Shown one piece after another: positions 55,640 through 64,000 of a DNA stretch of 64,000 bases. The stretch's first letter is position 1; each line of letters starts with the position of its first letter. The position numbers and the translations under genes were made by a program. The DNA lies in NCBI RefSeq assembly GCF_026314945.1, contig NZ_CP111121.1:372001-436000 (forward strand), read 5' to 3'. This DNA comes from Chryseobacterium fluminis (lineage in GTDB: Bacteria > Bacteroidota > Bacteroidia > Flavobacteriales > Weeksellaceae). Under the pieces are notes generated by a model that saw only the letters and a list, made by a program, of their open reading frames with translations, did not search any database and was not told where the DNA came from.

Positions 55640-56015
55640 GGTCGTTGAACGAATGTTATCTGAAAAAAAAATTCAGTGGCAGTCTCGTTACCTATATAGA
55701 TAGAAAGTAAGATGGGTGAAAACTCATCTTATTTTTTATAATTTATGAATACGGTTTTACGAAAAAAGATTTAAAAAGATTATTGAAGAAAACAGTGTTT
55801 CAAAACAGCCTAAACACAGGATTTGCCGCCTTTTACCTACATTCGGATTAATGGAACCGATGTCAGCATAAGACCTGGAAGCTCATTGGGATGATAAAAA
55901 ATAAAAGAGAGAATTCAAATAACAGCAGTACTTCATGCAGTGAAAACAGGGTTTGGAAAATCTATGATAGAAGTCCGGAAATTGCAAAGGGAGAGCTATA
56001 GTAATACCCCGGAAC
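55640..56015 (+). other. Gene-free stretch between dehydrogenase and M28 peptidase genes
   Basis: Only broken frames are present, e.g. KERIQITAVLHAVKTGFGKS near 55908-55967, which looks coding but lacks a start and context. It may be an eroded gene. Confidence 0.35.
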
Positions 56016-56021
56016 AAAAAA

Positions 56022-56051
56022 AATCAGAATAGAAAAAAATCCTATTCTGAT
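56022..56051 (-). terminator. Terminator of the M28 peptidase gene
   Basis: A 10-11-bp stem (ATCAGAATAG / CTATTCTGAT) with an A-rich loop; on the minus strand it is followed by a T-rich run (TTTTTTTGTTCC). Confidence 0.7.
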
Positions 56052-56102
56052 GTTATTATATTAATTAACGCTGTCATTCCTATTGCGGAATCATTCAGCC
56101 GC

Positions 56103-57278
56103 TTATCTTGCAATTAAAATCTTTCTGACCACGGTCTGGTCTTCTGCCTTCAGAACACCGATATAGGCACCGTTCGCCAGAGCCGAAGTATCGATCTGAG
56201 TCTGGTCTTCCTGTTTAATTAAAGAATGCCCGAGAAGGTCGGTAATTTCAAAGCTGAAATTCTTAACTTTATGAGGAAGCTCAATATGAAGAATATCCTT
56301 TACAGGATTAGGATAAATTTTCAGGGATTCCAGTGTTTTTTGGGAAGCTACATCATCCACACTTAAAATGGATGTCGTGGCAACGGCAAAATGCTGTAAT
56401 GCACCTACTGCAGCCCTTCCTACATTGTAAACATACACCGGATCTACATTGGCGAAAGTATCGTTGGTCGTATGCTCGTTATAGCTTCTGTCATATTCAT
56501 AAAAACCGGTAATCACTTCACCTTTAGCCTCAAATGGCATATAGTCGGATGCATAAGCCGGGTCAATATCGGTCTGTAGAGGAGAATATAAAGAGGTACA
56601 TGTCGCTAACTGCTGGGTAACAGCCTGTGATGCCGAATTATTGCTTAAAGGAGAACCCTGATCTTCATCACAGAAAACCACAGTACTGTTGTTTCCGAGC
56701 TGACCGCCCACCTGGTCGATATTGAAGACTAATTTGATATCCAGCTGGCGCACTCCGTTCTGGTAAGCTACAGTGTTAACGTAGTGACTGCTCCCGTACA
56801 GACCCTGCTCTTCACCTGAGAAATGGATAAACTTGATCGAGTATTCCGTGGGGACATTCTTTAAAACCCTTGCTGCTTCAAGAATGATAGAAGTGCCGCT
56901 TCCGTTATCACTTACTCCCGGGCCCACAATACTGTCGAAATGCCCACAGATGATAACATATTTATTAGGATAAACCGTTCCCGTTTTTGTGATCACTAAA
57001 TTTTTTGAACTCGTATTTCCAAACGTAAACGGATCTTCAACAATCTGACTGGCCGAGTAGCCATAGGAAAGATACTTATTCTTAATCCAGTTTAAAGTAG
57101 CCGTATTATTGGCAGATCCTGTAGTCTTTACACCCAGGTTCTGAAAATCCTGCAGAGATGAAGTGATGTTCGTCTGAGTCACAAGGTTGGCCCTGGTCTG
57201 ATAGGCCTGAATAAATGACTGAGCCTGTGCTCCCGCTGCAGCAAATGAAAGAAATAAAAGAGTAGTCAGTTTTTTCAC
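56103..57278 (-). CDS. M28-family metallopeptidase with T9SS type A sorting domain
   Basis: 391 residues. Signal peptide MKKLTTLLFLSFAAAGAQAQ. The M28 di-zinc aminopeptidase domain has ICGHFDSIVG (metal His, Asp), GVSDNGSGTSIILEAARVL (bridging Asp), HFSGEEQGLYGSSHYV (catalytic Glu and metal Glu), VFNIDQVGGQ (Asp) and SYNEHTTNDTF (His). The end has LKIYPNPVKDILHIELPH and a closing VRKILIAR, a type A sorting signal. It should be an extracellular or surface aminopeptidase. A fragment of its tail is duplicated at 53869-53990. Confidence 0.93.
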   Translation of the reverse strand: MKKLTTLLFLSFAAAGAQAQSFIQAYQTRANLVTQTNITSSLQDFQNLGVKTTGSANNTATLNWIKNKYLSYGYSASQIVEDPFTFGNTSSKNLVITKTGTVYPNKYVIICGHFDSIVGPGVSDNGSGTSIILEAARVLKNVPTEYSIKFIHFSGEEQGLYGSSHYVNTVAYQNGVRQLDIKLVFNIDQVGGQLGNNSTVVFCDEDQGSPLSNNSASQAVTQQLATCTSLYSPLQTDIDPAYASDYMPFEAKGEVITGFYEYDRSYNEHTTNDTFANVDPVYVYNVGRAAVGALQHFAVATTSILSVDDVASQKTLESLKIYPNPVKDILHIELPHKVKNFSFEITDLLGHSLIKQEDQTQIDTSALANGAYIGVLKAEDQTVVRKILIAR

Positions 57279-57325
57279 TTTTTTATAAAATTTAGCAATT
57301 CTTTATATTATTATCAATAGTATCG

Positions 57326-57356
57326 CAAATGTACTAATAAAAAAATCCCGGGCAAA
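57326..57356 (-). promoter_or_regulatory. Promoter of the M28 peptidase gene
   Basis: Minus strand: TTTG (57356-57353), a 19-nt spacer and TACATTTG (57333-57326), a perfect match to the Bacteroidota consensus in sequence and spacing. The -33 box lies inside the loop of the rplT terminator. Confidence 0.75.
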
Positions 57357-57367
57357 AAAACCCGGGA
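57342..57367 (-). terminator. Terminator of rpmI-rplT
   Basis: The stem TCCCGGG (57346-57352) / CCCGGGA (57361-57367) with an 8-nt loop; on the minus strand a run of T follows (ATTTTTTTATT). Confidence 0.85.
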
Positions 57368-57393
57368 CTATATTGATAACAAAAAATTCTACA

Positions 57394-57738
57394 TTATTTT
57401 ACTTGATCTACAACTGCTTTGAAAGCTTCAGGGTGATTCATTGCTAAATCTGCTAAAACTTTTCTGTTAAGCTCAATGTTGTTTTGTTTAAGAGCTCCCA
57501 TAAACTGAGAGTAAGACATCCCGTGCTCTCTGGCTCCCGCATTGATACGAGTGATCCAAAGAGATCTGAAGTTTCTCTTCTTCTCTTTTCTGCCACGGTA
57601 AGCATATTGCATTGCTTTTTCTACCGCGTTTTTAGCTACCGTCCAAACGTTCTTTCTTCTACCGAAAAAACCTTTAGCTTGCTTAATAATTTTCTTTCTG
57701 CGAGCTCTGGAAGCTACTGCATTTACTGATCTTGGCAT
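57394..57738 (-). CDS. rplT: 50S ribosomal protein L20
   Basis: 114 residues, normal size. The basic N-terminal extension [34 protein letters not shown] is followed by [26 protein letters not shown] and [24 protein letters not shown], which is the standard L20 sequence. It binds 23S rRNA early in assembly and often represses its own operon. It lies 120 bp after rpmI. Confidence 0.97.
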   Translation of the reverse strand: MPRSVNAVASRARRKKIIKQAKGFFGRRKNVWTVAKNAVEKAMQYAYRGRKEKKRNFRSLWITRINAGAREHGMSYSQFMGALKQNNIELNRKVLADLAMNHPEAFKAVVDQVK

Positions 57739-57858
57739 AATTTAAATTGTTTTTTTGAAATGTGCGGCAATTGTTTCATTACTCTTAGGGGCTCCATTTC
57801 AGGGTTAAATTGTTGAATTTGTTTGAATTCTTATAAACCGGATATAGATTTATAAAAA

Positions 57859-58056
57859 CTACTTAATGGCTAATTGACGTTGAACACTTTTTTCGTCCAC
57901 TTTAGCTACGTAAGAAGTAGTCGTAAGATTTCTCTTCTGCTTCGTTTCTTTCTTAGTTAAGATGTGGCTTTTATAAGCATTTTTTCTTTTGATCTTACCA
58001 GAACCGGTAAGAGCAAAACGCTTTTTAGCACCTGATTTCGTTTTTAATTTTGGCAT
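57859..58056 (-). CDS. rpmI: 50S ribosomal protein L35
   Basis: 65 residues, very basic. [23 protein letters not shown] and [18 protein letters not shown] are the family signatures. First gene of the rpmI-rplT pair. A minus-strand -7 element TAATTTTG lies at 58130-58137. Confidence 0.97.
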   Translation of the reverse strand: MPKLKTKSGAKKRFALTGSGKIKRKNAYKSHILTKKETKQKRNLTTTSYVAKVDEKSVQRQLAIK

Positions 58057-58129
58057 TGTTTTGCTTTTTATTATTTTGTTATCAATATCTGTTTGGTTAT
58101 CCTAAAGACCGTTCAGGAATACTAGGCTG

Positions 58130-58137
58130 CAAAATTA
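58130..58137 (-). promoter_or_regulatory. -7 promoter element of rpmI-rplT (TAATTTTG)
   Basis: CAAAATTA on the plus strand; on the minus strand this is a perfect TAnnTTTG, 74 nt before the L35 start, leaving a leader long enough for regulation by L20. No clear -33 box. Confidence 0.45.
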
Positions 58138-58144
58138 ATAAAAA

Positions 58145-58480
58145 AAACCGAGACCCGAAAGAGATTTTAAGGGAAATGGAAATGGTTTTTTCCACTGTAA
58201 AGAATAGTTATGTGTTTAGTCCGTAAATTTTGAGTAAGGAGCATTTTCCTGCTTTCCATTATATCTTTGGGGTTACGGCCTCCGCTCCGCTCCGGCCGCA
58301 ACCCCAAAGGATGCCATTGCAATCAGGGCTAGGGTGGAGGTCATCCTGACAGACAATAAGGAAAGATACCAAATCATCATGGTCAGAAATACCGGACAGC
58401 TCTTGATGTGCTGTTTAAGACGGGTACACCGGACAGGAAAGGGGAGCATCAGAATTAAATAAGTAACCGGACATATAAAC
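58145..58480. other. Gene-free stretch with a GC-rich inverted repeat
   Basis: At 58265-58309 CTTTGGGGTTACGGCC pairs with GGCCGCAACCCCAAAG (one mismatch) around a loop built of TCCGC repeats. It is much more GC-rich than its surroundings. No gene is credible; the sequence after it (58310-58480) reads as worn coding sequence at best. Confidence 0.5.
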
Positions 58481-58481
58481 A

Positions 58482-58519
58482 AAAAAGCGGCAGCCAAAAT
58501 ATTTTGATTGCCGCTTTTT
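58482..58519. terminator. Terminator of the alpha/beta hydrolase gene
   Basis: A perfect 11-bp stem AAAAAGCGGCA / TGCCGCTTTTT; on the minus strand the A-run becomes the T tail. Confidence 0.88.
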
Positions 58520-58533
58520 ATGATGTACAGAAA

Positions 58534-59355
58534 TTAGGAATTAATGAACTCCAGAAGATCTTTATTAATCACATCAGCATGGGTCGTAGGCATTCCGTGA
58601 GGAAATCCCGGGTATGTAATAAGTGTACCGTTTTTCAGCAGTTTGGCAGATTTAATAGCAGAGTTTTCGATAGGAACAATCTGATCATCTTCTCCGTGCA
58701 ATACCAGAACCGGAATATCCACTGCTTTAAGATCCTCTGTAAAATCAGTTTCTGAAAAAGCTTTAATACCATCGTAATGAGCAACGATACCTCCCATCAT
58801 TCCCTGTCTCCACCAGTTTCTCTGTACGCCTTCTTTTACTTCCGCACCTTCTCTGTTGTAGCCATAGAAAGGGAAGGTAAGATCTATATAGAACTGCTGT
58901 CTGTTATTCAGCGTCTGATCCCTGATATTGTCGAAAACTTCCATAGGGACACCATCCGGGTTACTTTCACTTTTCACCATCACAGGAGGGACTGCGCTTA
59001 CCAATACTGCTTTTTTGGCTCTGCCATTGGCATATTTATTTACATATCGGATCACTTCGCCACCTCCGGTAGAATGACCGATATGGATCACATCCTGAAG
59101 GTTGAGAAATTCTACCAGCTCAGCCGCATCGGAAGCGTACTGTTCGATGGTGTGATTATAGATATCCTGGCTGGAACGGCCGTGTCCTCTTCTGTCGTGA
59201 GTGACCACACGGTATCCTCGCTGTAAGAAAAAGATAACCTGCGAATCCCAGTCATCAGATGATAAAGGCCATCCGTGGTGAAACATCAGTACAGGTCCTT
59301 CGCCTTGATCTTTATAAAAAATTTCAGTTCCGTCTTTTAATTTCAGTGTGCTCAT
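58534..59355 (-). CDS. Alpha/beta hydrolase, non-haem chloroperoxidase/arylesterase type
   Basis: 273 residues from ATG at 59355 (the upstream frame start at 59439 adds an unlikely leader). The fold is clear: MFHHGWPLSSDDWDSQ (oxyanion HGWP), VVTHDRRGHGRSSQ, IHIGHSTGGGEVIRYV (nucleophile Ser in GHSTG), VLHGEDDQIVPIE (acid Asp) and YPGFPHGMPTTH (catalytic His). Such enzymes act as cofactor-free haloperoxidases, esterases or lactonases in the cytoplasm. It stands between infC and rpmI, which usually are neighbours. Confidence 0.9.
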   Translation of the reverse strand: MSTLKLKDGTEIFYKDQGEGPVLMFHHGWPLSSDDWDSQVIFFLQRGYRVVTHDRRGHGRSSQDIYNHTIEQYASDAAELVEFLNLQDVIHIGHSTGGGEVIRYVNKYANGRAKKAVLVSAVPPVMVKSESNPDGVPMEVFDNIRDQTLNNRQQFYIDLTFPFYGYNREGAEVKEGVQRNWWRQGMMGGIVAHYDGIKAFSETDFTEDLKAVDIPVLVLHGEDDQIVPIENSAIKSAKLLKNGTLITYPGFPHGMPTTHADVINKDLLEFINS

Positions 59356-59425
59356 TGTAGTGCTGTTTAATTTGTTGTTATAATTTATTATTTGAATCGA
59401 ATAGGAGTCTCCCTTATTTCTAAAG

Positions 59426-59433
59426 CAAAAGTA
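59426..59433 (-). promoter_or_regulatory. -7 promoter element of the hydrolase gene (TACTTTTG)
   Basis: CAAAAGTA on the plus strand, TAnnTTTG on the minus strand, 71 nt upstream of the ATG. No -33 box recognised. Confidence 0.4.
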
Positions 59434-59439
59434 TAACAA

Positions 59440-59935
59440 AACTTTTCACGTAATATTGATCTATGGTAAATTTTAATAATTAATTAATAACTATTTATAG
59501 ATTATATAAAATAATGCATAAAATATTAATACTTGTTTAACTACTTTAATAAAAACGAAATGTAGGCACGTCATGCTCGCCTTGGTACTAAGGTCGTTCA
59601 GGAAAATAAAGAAATGACTGCTTTTGGTAAAGTCTTTAAAAGTATTGCGCAGGTGGTCATTCTATTTATTTTATAAAACTTCAAAAACATTATTGCAGAG
59701 GTTATACTCTGTATTACTGATTTAAAAGCGACAAGGCAAATAAATTTGCTTCGCAAAGCTATCATATAACTTCATCAATCAACTTGTTGATTCCTCTTTG
59801 CCTCTTAAATATTGCTGCTACAAAATAAAATTTTGCGTCAAAAAATATTATTCTATTTATTAGATAAATTCTTTCTAAAAATTTAACGCAGGTATCTAAT
59901 ATATGATAAGTGGTAATTTGAAATACTTTAATACA
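59440..59935. other. Gene-free AT-rich stretch
   Basis: No frame of interest and no repeat that stands out, except the small palindrome TTGCTTCGCAAAGC near 59746-59760. It separates the hydrolase gene from the infC terminator. Confidence 0.6.
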
Positions 59936-59940
59936 TAAAA

Positions 59941-59964
59941 AAACCTCAAATTGCTTTGAGGTTT
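59941..59964 (-). terminator. Terminator of thrS-infC
   Basis: A perfect 10-bp stem AAACCTCAAA / TTTGAGGTTT with a 4-nt loop; minus-strand continuation is TTTTTTTATG. Confidence 0.88.
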
Positions 59965-60001
59965 ATATTTTAAATCAGACCGTTACATCTGATTACGGAG
60001 G

Positions 60002-60562
60002 CTATTTAGCTGGTTTTTTAGGACTCATCATCATAATCATTCTCTTTCCTTCAAGTTTAGGAAGCTGATCTACCTTTCCAACGTGCTCAAGTTCCTGAGC
60101 TAGTTTTAAAAGTAAGATCTCACCCTGATCCTTAAAGATAATTGAACGTCCTTTAAAAAATACGTAGGTTTTTAATTTTGAACCTTCTTCAAGGAATTTT
60201 TCAGCATGTTTCTTTTTAAACTCGTAATCGTGATCATCTGTCTGAGGTCCGAAGCGGATCTCTTTAACGACAACTTTTACCTGTTTAGCTTTTAATTCCT
60301 TCTGCTTTTTCTTTTGCTCATATAAGAATTTTTTATATTCTAATATTCTTGCAATAAACGGTTCAGCCTTGTCGGAAATCACTACAAGATCCAATTCCTG
60401 TTCCGCAGCAATCTGTCTTGCTTTGTCAATTGGATAAATTCCCGGCTCTACGTTATCGCCCACCAAACGAAGCTCTCTCACACGAATTTTATCGTTGATC
60501 AAGTGTAAGTCCTCCTGTACAGGACGTCTTTGTGGGCCCCTGTTGTTAAATCGTTGTGCTAT
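60002..60562 (-). CDS. infC: Translation initiation factor IF-3, with probable AUA start codon
   Basis: A TTG at 60502 is the first conventional start, but it would cut the protein short at [10 protein letters not shown]. The frame is open upstream, reading [20 protein letters not shown] from codon ATA at 60562-60560, with a stop a few codons further up; this gives about 186 residues, the normal IF-3 size, and the basic N-terminus. IF-3 genes commonly begin with a rare AUU-type codon for self-repression, and ATA is the only such codon here. Domains: N-domain [17 protein letters not shown], linker [12 protein letters not shown]-domain [18 protein letters not shown]. It is 83 bp after thrS. Confidence 0.9.
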   Translation of the reverse strand: MAQRFNNRGPQRRPVQEDLHLINDKIRVRELRLVGDNVEPGIYPIDKARQIAAEQELDLVVISDKAEPFIARILEYKKFLYEQKKKQKELKAKQVKVVVKEIRFGPQTDDHDYEFKKKHAEKFLEEGSKLKTYVFFKGRSIIFKDQGEILLLKLAQELEHVGKVDQLPKLEGKRMIMMMSPKKPAK

Positions 60563-60645
60563 TGTATTATAATTTTATTGGTTAACTTTCTATTATTTCT
60601 CAGATAAGGTACCAAGAGATCTCTATACCTTACTTTTTATTGCTT

Positions 60646-62564
60646 TTATATGGCAGCTTCTTTCTTAAAATAAGAAACAAAGTCCTCCAGATTCATCACG
60701 CCAAGATCCCCTTCACCACGTCTTCGTACAGAAATTGTGCCATCGTTCTCTTCATTTTCTCCAACAACCAGCATAAATGGAATTTTTTTCAATTCTGCAT
60801 CACGGATCTTTTTACCGGTTTTCTCGTTTCTGTCATCAATCTGACCGCTAATATCGTGATTTTCTAAAAATTGTGAAACTTTTTTTGCATAATCTACGTA
60901 TTTTTCACTTATCGGTAGAATAATAAACTGGTCAGGGCTTAACCATAGCGGGAAATCTCCTGCCGTATTCTCCAGAAGAATCGCAATAAAACGCTCCATA
61001 GAACCGAATGGCGCCCTGTGGATCATCACTGGTCTGTGTTTTTCGTTATCGTTTCCGATATAATGAAGGTCAAATCTTTCCGGCAGATTATAATCCACCT
61101 GGATCGTTCCCAACTGCCATTTTCTGCCTAATGCATCTTTCACCATGAAATCCAGCTTAGGACCATAGAAAGCAGCTTCACCATATTCAACAACGGTTTT
61201 CAGACCTTTCTTCTGAGCTGCGTTGATGATCGCATTTTCTGCTTTTTCCCAGTTCTCATCAGAACCGATATATTTTTCTTTGTTTTCAGGATCCTTAAAG
61301 AAACCTGAGTTACAAAATCTTCAAAACCTAAAGATTTGAAAACATAAAGCGTTAAATCAATTACCTTTTCAAATTCTTCAGAAAGCTGATCCGGAGTACA
61401 GAAAAGGTGAGCGTCATCCTGAGTAAAACCACGTACTCTTGTTAATCCGTGAAGTTCTCCACTTTGCTCATAACGGTACACCGTTCCGAATTCTGCATAT
61501 CTTTTAGGCAGGTCTCTGTAACTCCATTGTGAAGTTTTATAAATTTCACAGTGGTGAGGACAGTTCATCGGCTTCAGTAAAAACTCTTCTCCTTCGTTCG
61601 GTGTCTTAATGGGCTGGAAGCTGTCTGCTCCGTACTTATCCCAGTGGCCTGAAGTTACATACAGTTCTTTGGCCCCGATATGTGGAGACATGACAAATTC
61701 ATAACCTCCTTTTTTCTGGGCATCAGAAAGGAAATTCTCCAGCTTTCTTCTCAGAGCAGTTCCTTTTGGCAACCAAAGCGGCAACCCGGCACCTACTTTT
61801 TCAGAAAAAGCGAAAATTCCAAGTTCCTTACCTAATTTTCTGTGATCCCTTCTTTTTGCTTCCTCTAATCTTTCAAGATATTCAGTCAGGTCTTTCTGTT
61901 TAGGAAAAGATACACCATACACCCTTGTTAGCTGAGGATTTTTTTCATTCCCTCTCCAATAAGCACCTGCAGCATTTAAAATCTTAACAGCCTTTACAAT
62001 ACTTGTATTAGGAATATGTCCTCCACGACATAGATCTGTGAAATTATCGTGGGTTACAAAAGTGATTTCACCATCATTTAGATTAGAGATCAATTCTACC
62101 TTATAAGGATTGTCAGCATAGGTTTCTAAAGCTTCAGCTTTAGAAACAGGATATAATGAGAAAGTAGAGCCTTTTTTGGCATTTTCCAATACTTTTTTCT
62201 CGATTTTCTCAAAATCTTTTTCCGATAAGCTCTCATCACCGAAATCTACATCATAATAAAACCCGCTTTCGATGGCAGGACCGATGGTCAGCTTAGCATC
62301 AGGATAAAATTCAAGGATAGCCTGAGCCAGAAGGTGGGCTGAAGAATGCCAGAAAGCTTTCTTTCCAAGATCATCATTCCAGGTCAACAGCTGTACCGTA
62401 GAATCCGTGGTTATAGGCGTGGTCGTCTCTACTTGTCTGTCATTTACAACTGCGGAAATGGTGTTTCTAGCCAATCCATCGCTTATAGATTTTGCCACAT
62501 CTAGCGGAGTAACTCCCGCCTCGAATTCTTTGACGCTACTGTCTGGAAGTGTAATTTTTATCAT
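60646..62564 (-). CDS. thrS: Threonyl-tRNA synthetase, with a single-base frameshift
   Basis: Start ATG 62564 with the TGS domain ([20 protein letters not shown]), then the HxxxH editing/SAD domain ([10 protein letters not shown] with H, and [10 protein letters not shown]), and class II core motif 2 ([22 protein letters not shown]). The first frame breaks near 61291-61295: it reads VSLRIL where [12 protein letters not shown] is expected, from the loss of one base. The second frame then continues to 60646 with [35 protein letters not shown] and the anticodon-binding domain. The joined product is about 639 residues, the normal length. As the gene is normally essential, the frameshift is probably a sequencing error. 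Confidence 0.93.
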
Positions 62565-62588
62565 TGTTTACTAAGAAATTTTAAGATG

Positions 62589-62596
62589 CAAAAATA
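62589..62596 (-). promoter_or_regulatory. -7 promoter element of thrS (TATTTTTG)
   Basis: CAAAAATA on the plus strand, TAnnTTTG on the minus strand, 25 nt upstream of the thrS ATG; the -33 element is not evident. Confidence 0.5.
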
Positions 62597-62734
62597 CGCA
62601 TTTTTTAATTAATAAACTACTTTGACGTATATTTGAACCGAGAATTAATACTAAAAACAATATAAAATCGTTTTATATTATTAGGATCCGGCCGGATTCC
62701 AACAATAGAAACGGTGAAAAAGCTATTGTGAGCA

Positions 62735-64000
62735 TTAATTTTTTCTTTTATATCGTACTTTTTTCTTTATAATTTCAATGACGTCCACATTTTTTACTTT
62801 AGATTGGACCCAACCGTGGATATCTATATATAATAAAGATCTCCGGTAATATTCGTTATGCGAAAAAATATTCAGCTGATGATCAAATTCCCTGAATGCC
62901 TGCAGTTGCTTATCCGGTTGTAAGCTATTGACATCTTTAAAAAACTGAATACTTTGAAAATGAAAATCATCCGGCTTTTTCATTTTTTTAGCAAACTTCA
63001 GAGTAGCTTTAATAAATTCATCATAATCCTCATCATTACCTGATTCGTATTTAGCCATTAAAATCAGAATCCTTGTATGAAACAGAAGGTCTTCCTGCAC
63101 ATTTCCTTTCGACTCGATAACTTTCAGAGAATATCTGATGGACTCATGGAATTTTTTACTTCCAAAAAACATGGCTGCCATTTTCAGGTAAAGAATCATA
63201 AAATGGTGCTCATCAATTTTATCCCGGAACCTTTCCATTTTCAATTCGATCTCCGGAATCAACTTGGTGCCGGAAAAGAATTCACCTTTTACAAAGTGAA
63301 TATTCATTAAAGTATTGTAACAGGTCAGAAAAACAAGAGATTGTATATTTTCATTTTGAGTAAAGCCCGAAGACGAAATGACTTTGTTAAAGGTATCAAA
63401 CCGGTCTTCAAGAATATCAATATTTCCGTATAAAAACAAAATTTTAAGCAGGTACGTATTCCCTTTGATGTACCACACCGGATGGCTCAGGATCATATCC
63501 GGATTTTTGTGAAATAAGTCAACCCATTGGAACGCATATTTCAACGTATATTTATACTCCTGAAGTAACTGATTCTTCCAGACATGAGCCTTAAAATACC
63601 ATAATTTTTCGGTAAAATTCAGCTTTTCAAATTTTATTTTATGAATTTGAGATTCAAAGATCTTCATGATTTCAGCCCGGTCTTCATCGTTTTTTACATA
63701 ACCATGGGTCAGCATTTCGCTGTATAATTTCAGGGAAAGATTGGAAAGTTCCGTGGTATACTGATTTTGTAAGCTGATCTCCGTTGACTGCCTGATCAGT
63801 TCTTCGGCGCGTCCTTCAATACTCCGGGTAATAAATTGGGACTCAATTACTTTTTCCAGGTCAATAATTTCCGATGCAATGCTTTTTTCGTCCAATTCAA
63901 GAGCTGAATGCTTTGTTTTATCTAAAATTTTTAAAGCCTGTTTGTGAAGTCCTTTCTGGTATAAAATATTTGCGAAGTCGAGCTGTTCACGGAGCTGGAT
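62735..64000 (-). CDS. Helical-repeat (TPR-like) protein of unknown function, 5' end outside the window
   Basis: The frame is open to the window edge (IQLREQLDFANILYQKGLHK before the TTG at 63895), so at least 421 residues are present and the start lies outside. The whole protein is a run of amphipathic helix pairs (TTELSNLSLKLYSEMLTHG, WYIKGNTYLLKILFLYGN, ESIRYSLKVIESKGNVQED) like a tetratricopeptide or similar solenoid. No membrane segment or catalytic motif. I recall similar long 'hypothetical' proteins in Chryseobacterium, with no assigned role. Confidence 0.7.
   Translation of the reverse strand: MQLREQLDFANILYQKGLHKQALKILDKTKHSALELDEKSIASEIIDLEKVIESQFITRSIEGRAEELIRQSTEISLQNQYTTELSNLSLKLYSEMLTHGYVKNDEDRAEIMKIFESQIHKIKFEKLNFTEKLWYFKAHVWKNQLLQEYKYTLKYAFQWVDLFHKNPDMILSHPVWYIKGNTYLLKILFLYGNIDILEDRFDTFNKVISSSGFTQNENIQSLVFLTCYNTLMNIHFVKGEFFSGTKLIPEIELKMERFRDKIDEHHFMILYLKMAAMFFGSKKFHESIRYSLKVIESKGNVQEDLLFHTRILILMAKYESGNDEDYDEFIKATLKFAKKMKKPDDFHFQSIQFFKDVNSLQPDKQLQAFREFDHQLNIFSHNEYYRRSLLYIDIHGWVQSKVKNVDVIEIIKKKVRYKRKN

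Noticed and set aside
58273..58497. A 74-codon minus-strand frame around the GC-rich inverted repeat
   Set aside because: It runs through the inverted repeat and next to a terminator; no domain, signal peptide or context supports it.
60002..60502. IF-3 starting at TTG 60502
   Set aside because: This would remove the usual basic N-terminus although the upstream frame encodes it; the AUA start is preferred.

Overview
The window looks like a chromosomal segment of a flavobacterium, most likely Chryseobacterium or a close Weeksellaceae relative. It is low in GC. Many genes are preceded by the Bacteroidota -7 element TAnnTTTG and lack a clear Shine-Dalgarno site. Type IX secretion (T9SS) C-terminal sorting domains are present, and protein lengths and gene orders fit this group.

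Layout. 1-9.5 kb: end of a class III aminotransferase, small genes, an RND efflux operon under a GbsR/MarR-type regulator, two secreted proteins and tRNA-Ala(GGC). 9.6-15.6 kb: a possible integrase relic, an NlpC/P60 lipoprotein, dapD and a four-gene cell-surface glycan operon. 15.6-24.8 kb: a secreted protein, a 234-bp-period direct repeat, then a complete histidine operon hisG-D-C-B-H-A-F-IE. That operon has a readable leader peptide rich in His codons and an attenuator terminator.

25-48 kb is the accessory core: a T9SS protein, a 1145-residue SpvB/TcB-like YD protein and a full-length secreted RHS protein. A long series of orphan RHS 3' modules follows. Each module has a piece of the RHS core, a different C-terminal tip and an adjacent small immunity-type gene. 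Tips include two with zinc-metallopeptidase motifs, two with HSHP (JAB/MPN-like) motifs, one unidentified large tip and several decayed ones. The partner genes are mostly lipoproteins or exported proteins, with one acidic cytosolic protein, one small membrane protein and one NTF2-fold immunity protein. Module ends carry a recurring imperfect palindrome and a related terminator. I read this as a polymorphic-toxin cassette archive, possibly analogous to Tc-toxin B/C genes. An IS5-type transposase lies at its distal end.

51-56 kb: a secreted VGIGT-type protein, a DUF2975/HTH pair, an ankyrin protein, a chimeric pseudogene and a zinc alcohol dehydrogenase. 56-64 kb (minus strand): an M28 peptidase with a T9SS tail, rplT, rpmI, an alpha/beta hydrolase, infC, thrS and a partial helical-repeat protein. 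infC appears to start at an AUA codon. thrS carries a single-base frameshift. Since thrS is normally essential, this hints at sequencing errors, which matters for reading the RHS frameshifts too.
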